Part shown: piece by piece, positions 60,385 through 64,000 of the stretch
How positions within the stretch are numbered: the first letter of the stretch is position 1
How the letters are laid out: every line of letters starts with the position of its first letter
NCBI RefSeq assembly: GCF_014647495.1
Contig: NZ_BMPH01000001.1
Span: 372,001 to 436,000, forward strand
DNA: 64,000 nucleotides
Direction of reading: 5' to 3'
Origin: Glutamicibacter protophormiae
GTDB lineage: Bacteria; Actinomycetota; Actinomycetes; Actinomycetales; Micrococcaceae
The notes under the pieces: model-generated
Databases searched by the model: none
Told to the model about the DNA's origin: nothing
What the model saw: only the letters and a program-made list of their open reading frames with translations
Made by a program: the position numbers and the translations under genes

Positions 60385-60927
60385 ATGAGCATCACCTTCG
60401 TGCAGATGTCGGCCGCTGATAGGGACGATCTGATCGAGTTCCTCACCACCAATCGCTTCCCGTTCCATGTCCATCAAGCGCCCGGCGAAGCTGACGTGCG
60501 GACGAGAGTCGATAGCAGCCATTTCTGGAATGAAGACCGGCAGGGCTACTGGGCCGTCCGAGGCGGACAACGTCGTGGCATGGTGGTCTTGGAAGACTTG
60601 CAGGACGGTGGATCTCCGCTGTTTGATCTGCGTCTGGCCGAATCCCAAAGAGGCCAAGGCATCGGAGCCGAGGTGCTGCGCGCCCTGTGCGGCATGGTGT
60701 TCGAATCGATGCCGAACGCTCTCCGCTTCGAAGGCCAGACGCGGGAAGACAACATCGCGATGCGCAAGACGTTCCTTCGCTGCGGGTTCCTCAAGGAGGC
60801 GCATTACCGGATGGGATGGCCAACGGCTGATGGCCGGCATGTGGCTTCGATCGCCTATTCGATTCTGCGTGAGGACTGGGCCAATGGAACCGTGACCCGT
60901 TTCGAATGGGAAGACCTCGAGCTGTAG
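60385..60927 (+). CDS. GNAT family N-acetyltransferase
   Basis: A 180-residue acetyltransferase. LAESQRGQGIGAEVLRAL is the acetyl-CoA loop (Q/RxxGxG/A), and EGQTREDNIAMRKTFLRCGF is the usual C-terminal motif. RYRMGWPTADG-like strand reads AHYRMGWPTADG. The substrate is unknown. It is divergent from the histidine kinase gene and convergent to helR. Confidence 0.9.
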   Translation: MSITFVQMSAADRDDLIEFLTTNRFPFHVHQAPGEADVRTRVDSSHFWNEDRQGYWAVRGGQRRGMVVLEDLQDGGSPLFDLRLAESQRGQGIGAEVLRALCGMVFESMPNALRFEGQTREDNIAMRKTFLRCGFLKEAHYRMGWPTADGRHVASIAYSILREDWANGTVTRFEWEDLEL

Positions 60928-60992
60928 CCGATGTCCGCCATCCGACTACGGCACGGGCACCTTGCCGGCACTCCCGAAAAACCACGCCGAAG

Positions 60993-63182
60993 TCATGAGG
61001 CCCGCGTTGCGTCCGGATCCTGCAGCACCACCAGCTGCGCCGTAGCCCGGGTCATGGAGACGTAGCGCCGCACTGCCCCTTCCACACCGGAACCGAAACG
61101 CTCGGGACGATACAGCAGAACCAGATCGAACTCCAGTCCCTTGGCTTGTTCAGGGCTCAACGCAGCCACCCTCAACCGTGCAGTGAACGCGTCATGGCCG
61201 ATGACCGCTGCAACACCTTCAGCGTGGCTTTGCAGCCAGGCATTGAGAATGGGCTCCAGCTCATCCGGGTGCGCGTAACGTACCGGGGCTCCGTTGGTGC
61301 GTACGGACACCGGAACATTCGCCCCGGGCATTTGCTGGCGGATGGCCGTAGCCGCAGCGTCCATGACCTGAGCGGTGGTCCGATAGTTGATGTTCAGCGC
61401 TGCAACATGAACGTCGCGTATGCCCGCCCGGGCCAGGCGCCCAGCCCAGGAACCGCTGAACCCGGCAGTTGCCTGCGCACGATCGCCGACAATCGTCAGG
61501 CTGCCCGAGGGACAGCGCCTGAGCACCATGGCCCACTGGGCATCCGTCAGATCCTGTGCTTCATCGACAATCACGTGCGAGAAGGGGCCCGCGGATACGT
61601 CGCCAACTGGTTCCTCCGGGGCTCGCTGCTCAACCAGTTGGTCCTGCAGGTCGGCATTCATCAGCTGCGAGGACAGGTCTTCTTTGTCGTCGGCAGAAGC
61701 GATCAGGTCGTCAACGACCTGTCGCATCAGGGTGCGCGCGGAGGATAATGCGGCGGCACGCTGCACACGGATCTGTTCACCGTGCGGGTTGCCGACCAGT
61801 GCGCGGGCTGCGTCCAGCAGGGGCAAGTCAGATTCGGTCCATGTTTCGCCGGTCTCTGCCTGCAGCAGCGTGTCGATGTCATCCAAACTCAATCCCCGGG
61901 CGCAGTACCGCAGCAAGGGTGCGTTCGAATACAGGGTCCGAAGGAGCCTCTCCGGATCCAAGACAGGCCAGTACTCCTCCAAACAGGCATCCAGCTGGTC
62001 GTTGGCAGCTAATGCATGCCGGGATTCTGAACCGCTGGCATCCTCGCTGGTTACCTTGGCCGCCAACTGCTCGACGAGCACCTCACGGAGCTGGGATCGC
62101 GCGGTGTTGTGGTCCAAACCCGATTCGAGGCAGTCCACCGCAGCCGTCCATTGGTCGGGGGAGAGCATGAGCTCATCCCAGGGAGTTTCAATGACCAGAC
62201 CCTGTGCGGGAGGCTGTTCGAAAACCCTCACGGCTCGTTCCACGGCATCAACCATGGCGGAGGTCCCCTTGATCCGGCCAATCACCGAGTCGGTTTCCAC
62301 CCGGGCACCACCAGCATTCGAAACCATGTTCGAAAGCGTTGACACGAGAACCTCGTCTTCGCCCAAATTCGGCAGGATATCGGAAACATAGGCTGTATAG
62401 GAATCATGGGGACTCACCACAAGCACGCGGCCGCCCCGGTTCTTTACCCGCGCATCCGCATGCAGCAGATACGCGGCCCGGTGCAGCGCCACAACGGTCT
62501 TGCCCGTCCCCGGCCCACCGTCCACTACGAGGGCTCCGGCCGATGGGCGGCGGATGATCGCATCCTGGTCGCCTTGAATCGTAGCCAGGACATCTTGCAT
62601 CTTCCCGGTGCGCTGCTCACCCAGCGAAGCTAGAAACGCCGAATGGTCATCCAGTGAGGTGCTCTCACCCAGACGTTCCAGATCGAATACCTCGTCGAAG
62701 TAGCCGGCAATCATCTGCTTGCGCCAGCGATACCTCCTGCGCATCACCAAACCCTGCGGGTTCGCATGGGTCGCAGCAAAAAACGGTTCCGCAGCAGGCG
62801 CACGCCAGTCGATCATGAGTGGGCTGCCCTGTTCGTCGCTCAGGCCAAGGCGCCCGATAAAAAGGCGCTCGCCGGTCGTTGTCTGCATGAATCCTAGGCA
62901 GTCCTGCGGGCCGAGATGATCCAGTCGCGCCAGCCGTGCACCCAGCGCGCTGACTTCCACGTCCCTCTCCAGGGATTGCTGCAGTACACCCGCCCGGTCA
63001 GTCCCGCGGGTGATGAGTCGATGTCGGGTCTGCGTGCGAAGCTGCTCCGTACGCTGGGCGATTGCGTGCAATCGGTAGTTGTCCGCGTCGAGCGTTGCCG
63101 GGTTCGTCAGTCCTGCCTTGGCGCCGGAGAGGGCGAAGAATTGTTGGACAAATGGATCGGTGGCTATGGGGGTGTCGGGCAT
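60993..63182 (-). CDS. helR: HelR/HelD-like RNA polymerase recycling ATPase
   Basis: A UvrD-like superfamily 1 ATPase that binds RNA polymerase and frees stalled or rifampicin-bound enzyme. It has 729 residues. The N-terminal HelD region has LGFMQTTTGERLFIGRLGL and PLMIDWRAPAAEPFF; Walker A is VVDGGPGTGKTVVALHRA, Walker B VIVDEAQDLTDAQWAM, and the C-terminal RecA motif has YVSMTRATAQLVVL. GGAGG lies 6 bp before ATG 63182. A rifampicin-associated element lies about 60 bp upstream, so induction by rifamycins and a role in rifamycin tolerance are expected. Confidence 0.92.
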   Translation of the reverse strand: MPDTPIATDPFVQQFFALSGAKAGLTNPATLDADNYRLHAIAQRTEQLRTQTRHRLITRGTDRAGVLQQSLERDVEVSALGARLARLDHLGPQDCLGFMQTTTGERLFIGRLGLSDEQGSPLMIDWRAPAAEPFFAATHANPQGLVMRRRYRWRKQMIAGYFDEVFDLERLGESTSLDDHSAFLASLGEQRTGKMQDVLATIQGDQDAIIRRPSAGALVVDGGPGTGKTVVALHRAAYLLHADARVKNRGGRVLVVSPHDSYTAYVSDILPNLGEDEVLVSTLSNMVSNAGGARVETDSVIGRIKGTSAMVDAVERAVRVFEQPPAQGLVIETPWDELMLSPDQWTAAVDCLESGLDHNTARSQLREVLVEQLAAKVTSEDASGSESRHALAANDQLDACLEEYWPVLDPERLLRTLYSNAPLLRYCARGLSLDDIDTLLQAETGETWTESDLPLLDAARALVGNPHGEQIRVQRAAALSSARTLMRQVVDDLIASADDKEDLSSQLMNADLQDQLVEQRAPEEPVGDVSAGPFSHVIVDEAQDLTDAQWAMVLRRCPSGSLTIVGDRAQATAGFSGSWAGRLARAGIRDVHVAALNINYRTTAQVMDAAATAIRQQMPGANVPVSVRTNGAPVRYAHPDELEPILNAWLQSHAEGVAAVIGHDAFTARLRVAALSPEQAKGLEFDLVLLYRPERFGSGVEGAVRRYVSMTRATAQLVVLQDPDATRAS

Positions 63183-63242
63183 TTGGGGCCTCCGGAAATG
63201 ACGTCAGACTAGCGGTGCAAGCATTGACTATGCGCCTCGCCC

Positions 63243-63261
63243 GGGGCCTTGCGGCAAGAGG
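63243..63261 (-). promoter_or_regulatory. Rifampicin-associated element (RAE) of helR
   Basis: GGGGCCTTGCGGCAAGAGG contains the inverted core CTTGC-G-GCAAG (63248-63258), the heart of the actinobacterial RAE. On the minus strand it lies about 40-60 bp upstream of a -10 like TAGTCT (near 63210), ahead of helR. Confidence 0.75.
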
Positions 63262-63400
63262 GTGTCCAGGGGCTATCCTGAAAATGAGGCTTGTGGGAAC
63301 TTTCCTGCTTGCCCTGTCGAAGAGCGACTCAATTCTCCGAATTGTGCATGCTGGAGGTGTGACGGTGCGCTCACTGCGCACATTGCTGTGCGCCGGGAAT

Positions 63401-63428
63401 TTTCACAGTGCCCAAGTCGCGATACGAT
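63401..63428 (+). promoter_or_regulatory. Promoter of ileS
   Basis: TACGAT (63423-63428) is a likely -10, with TTTTCA about 17 bp upstream or TTCACA (63403-63408) at 15 bp as -35. The start of the T-box RNA follows. Confidence 0.45.
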
Positions 63429-63429
63429 G

Positions 63430-63671
63430 GATGAATCATGACTTTGAACCGGCCATCACCGGGGAGTCGTCGGAAGAACAGCGTTGGTCGATCACGTTCG
63501 TCTCACGCCCAGTAGAGCCGGCCGGGTCCAGCCCGTCACAGCTGAAGAGAAGCGATGTCCCGCCGGTGCTCACAGCATCGGGCGGGGGATAAGCGGGGTG
63601 GTACCGCGGCGCATGCGTCGTCCTCGTAGGCAAGGATTTATCGACCCTACGCTTGAAGGACGGCCAAAGCG
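63430..63671 (+). promoter_or_regulatory. T-box riboswitch (translational) controlling ileS
   Basis: The leader holds the T-box core GCGGGGTGGTACCGCGGC (63593-63610), which binds the tRNA acceptor end. A specifier ATC (Ile) at 63455-63457 sits in the stem I loop (GGCCATCACCGGGG). Downstream, CGTCCT and CGTAGG (63619-63630) can pair with CCTACG (63646-63651) and AGGACG (63657-63662), hiding the AAGGA ribosome site; this marks the translational class known for actinobacterial ileS. Uncharged tRNA-Ile would open it. Confidence 0.92.
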
Positions 63672-64000
63672 ATGAGCTTCTACCCGAAGGTCACTACTGA
63701 CCCAACCGGTTCGACCCCGGCTTCGCCGCGTTTCCCAGACATTGAGAAACGCGTGCTCGACTACTGGAAAAATGACAACACTTTCCAGGCCTCCATCGAC
63801 CAGCGTGAGGGCGAAGAATTCGTTTTCTACGACGGACCTCCCTTCGCCAACGGCCTGCCGCACTACGGCCACCTGCTGACCGGCTACGTCAAGGACCTGG
63901 TCGCCCGCTACCAGACCCAGCGCGGAAAGCGCGTGGAGCGCCGCTTCGGCTGGGACACCCACGGCCTGCCGGCCGAGCTGGAGGCCATGAAGCAGCTGGG
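63672..64000 (+). CDS. ileS: Isoleucyl-tRNA synthetase, partial
   Basis: A class I synthetase that charges tRNA-Ile. Only the first 109 residues are in the window, and the gene continues past the right edge. ATG 63672 ([13 protein letters not shown]) has GAAGGA 10 bp upstream. [20 protein letters not shown] (residues about 52-71) contains the HIGH-type motif HYGH, and [18 protein letters not shown] is the IleRS-specific motif. The upstream Ile-specific T-box confirms the identity. Confidence 0.97.
   Translation, partial: MSFYPKVTTDPTGSTPASPRFPDIEKRVLDYWKNDNTFQASIDQREGEEFVFYDGPPFANGLPHYGHLLTGYVKDLVARYQTQRGKRVERRFGWDTHGLPAELEAMKQL

Noticed and set aside
63062-63592. A 176-residue open frame between helR and ileS
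   Set aside because: It covers the helR 5' end in antisense, both promoters and the T-box RNA, and has no coding character.

Overview
The window is 64 kb of a high-GC actinobacterial chromosome. Gene content points to the Micrococcaceae (Arthrobacter/Glutamicibacter type); this is inferred from family resemblance, not from any database search. Supporting signs are the sufR-sufB-sufD-sufC cluster beside ctaA and an ABC exporter (the gene order of Mycobacterium tuberculosis Rv1456c-Rv1466), the tig-clpP1-clpP2-clpX block, a mycothiol-type DsbA protein, and a T-box in front of ileS. Codon and base use are uniform apart from an AT-richer patch around 14.7-15.3 kb and a decayed, non-coding stretch at 29.4-31.2 kb.

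Layout. 1-2.4 kb (minus): heme A synthase and a DrrAB-like ABC exporter. 2.6-7.9 kb (plus): the SUF iron-sulfur operon (sufR, sufB, sufD, sufC, sufT-like) followed by a second, separately promoted sufT-like copy; no cysteine desulfurase or SufU gene lies in it. 7.9-12.4 kb (minus): bioM-bioN-bioY biotin ECF transporter fused by short gaps and overlaps to an acyl-CoA ligase and a thiolase, behind two BioQ-like operator boxes. 12.5-17.1 kb: LysE exporter, Lrp regulator, MFS transporter, FAD dehydrogenase. 17.2-20.7 kb: tRNA-Arg, CPBP protease, SSB paralogue, EttA. 20.7-21.9 kb: SoxR and a divergent flavin reductase with a textbook soxbox. 21.9-29.1 kb: TesB, an unknown protein, OsmC plus truncated globin, aminopeptidase N, RpiB, Nei-type glycosylase. 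29.3-31.6 kb: tRNA-Gly, two decayed genes (a signal peptidase I and a membrane-anchored protein), two identical tRNA-Pro genes. 31.6-37.8 kb: trigger factor, ClpP1, ClpP2, ClpX, an Rv2466c-like protein, a membrane protein. 37.8-42.6 kb: valS, a methyltransferase, a gamma-glutamylcyclotransferase, an SDR. 42.6-52.9 kb (plus): a long assimilatory sulfate reduction operon with siroheme genes, an SsuABC-like transporter and ferredoxin-NADP reductase. 53.0-60.2 kb: exonuclease/BRCT protein, orphan membrane protein, and a NarL-type two-component system upstream of an MMPL exporter and a DUF2871 protein. 60.4-64 kb: GNAT, HelR with its rifampicin-associated element, and T-box controlled ileS (cut by the window end).

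How it fits together. Several regions share sulfur and redox chemistry. The cys/sir operon makes sulfide, using siroheme made by its own SUMT and chelatase and probably electrons from the adjacent FprA; SUF uses sulfur for Fe-S clusters, which Sir, CysH, SoxR and SufR all need. The regulatory sites were read directly from the DNA: an inverted repeat at sufR, two BioQ-like boxes, a soxbox in a 19-bp spacer promoter, two ClgR-like boxes before clpP1, an inverted repeat at sir, a palindrome before the MMPL gene, a RAE before helR and a translational T-box before ileS. No CRISPR array, insertion sequence, prophage or intact mobile element was found.
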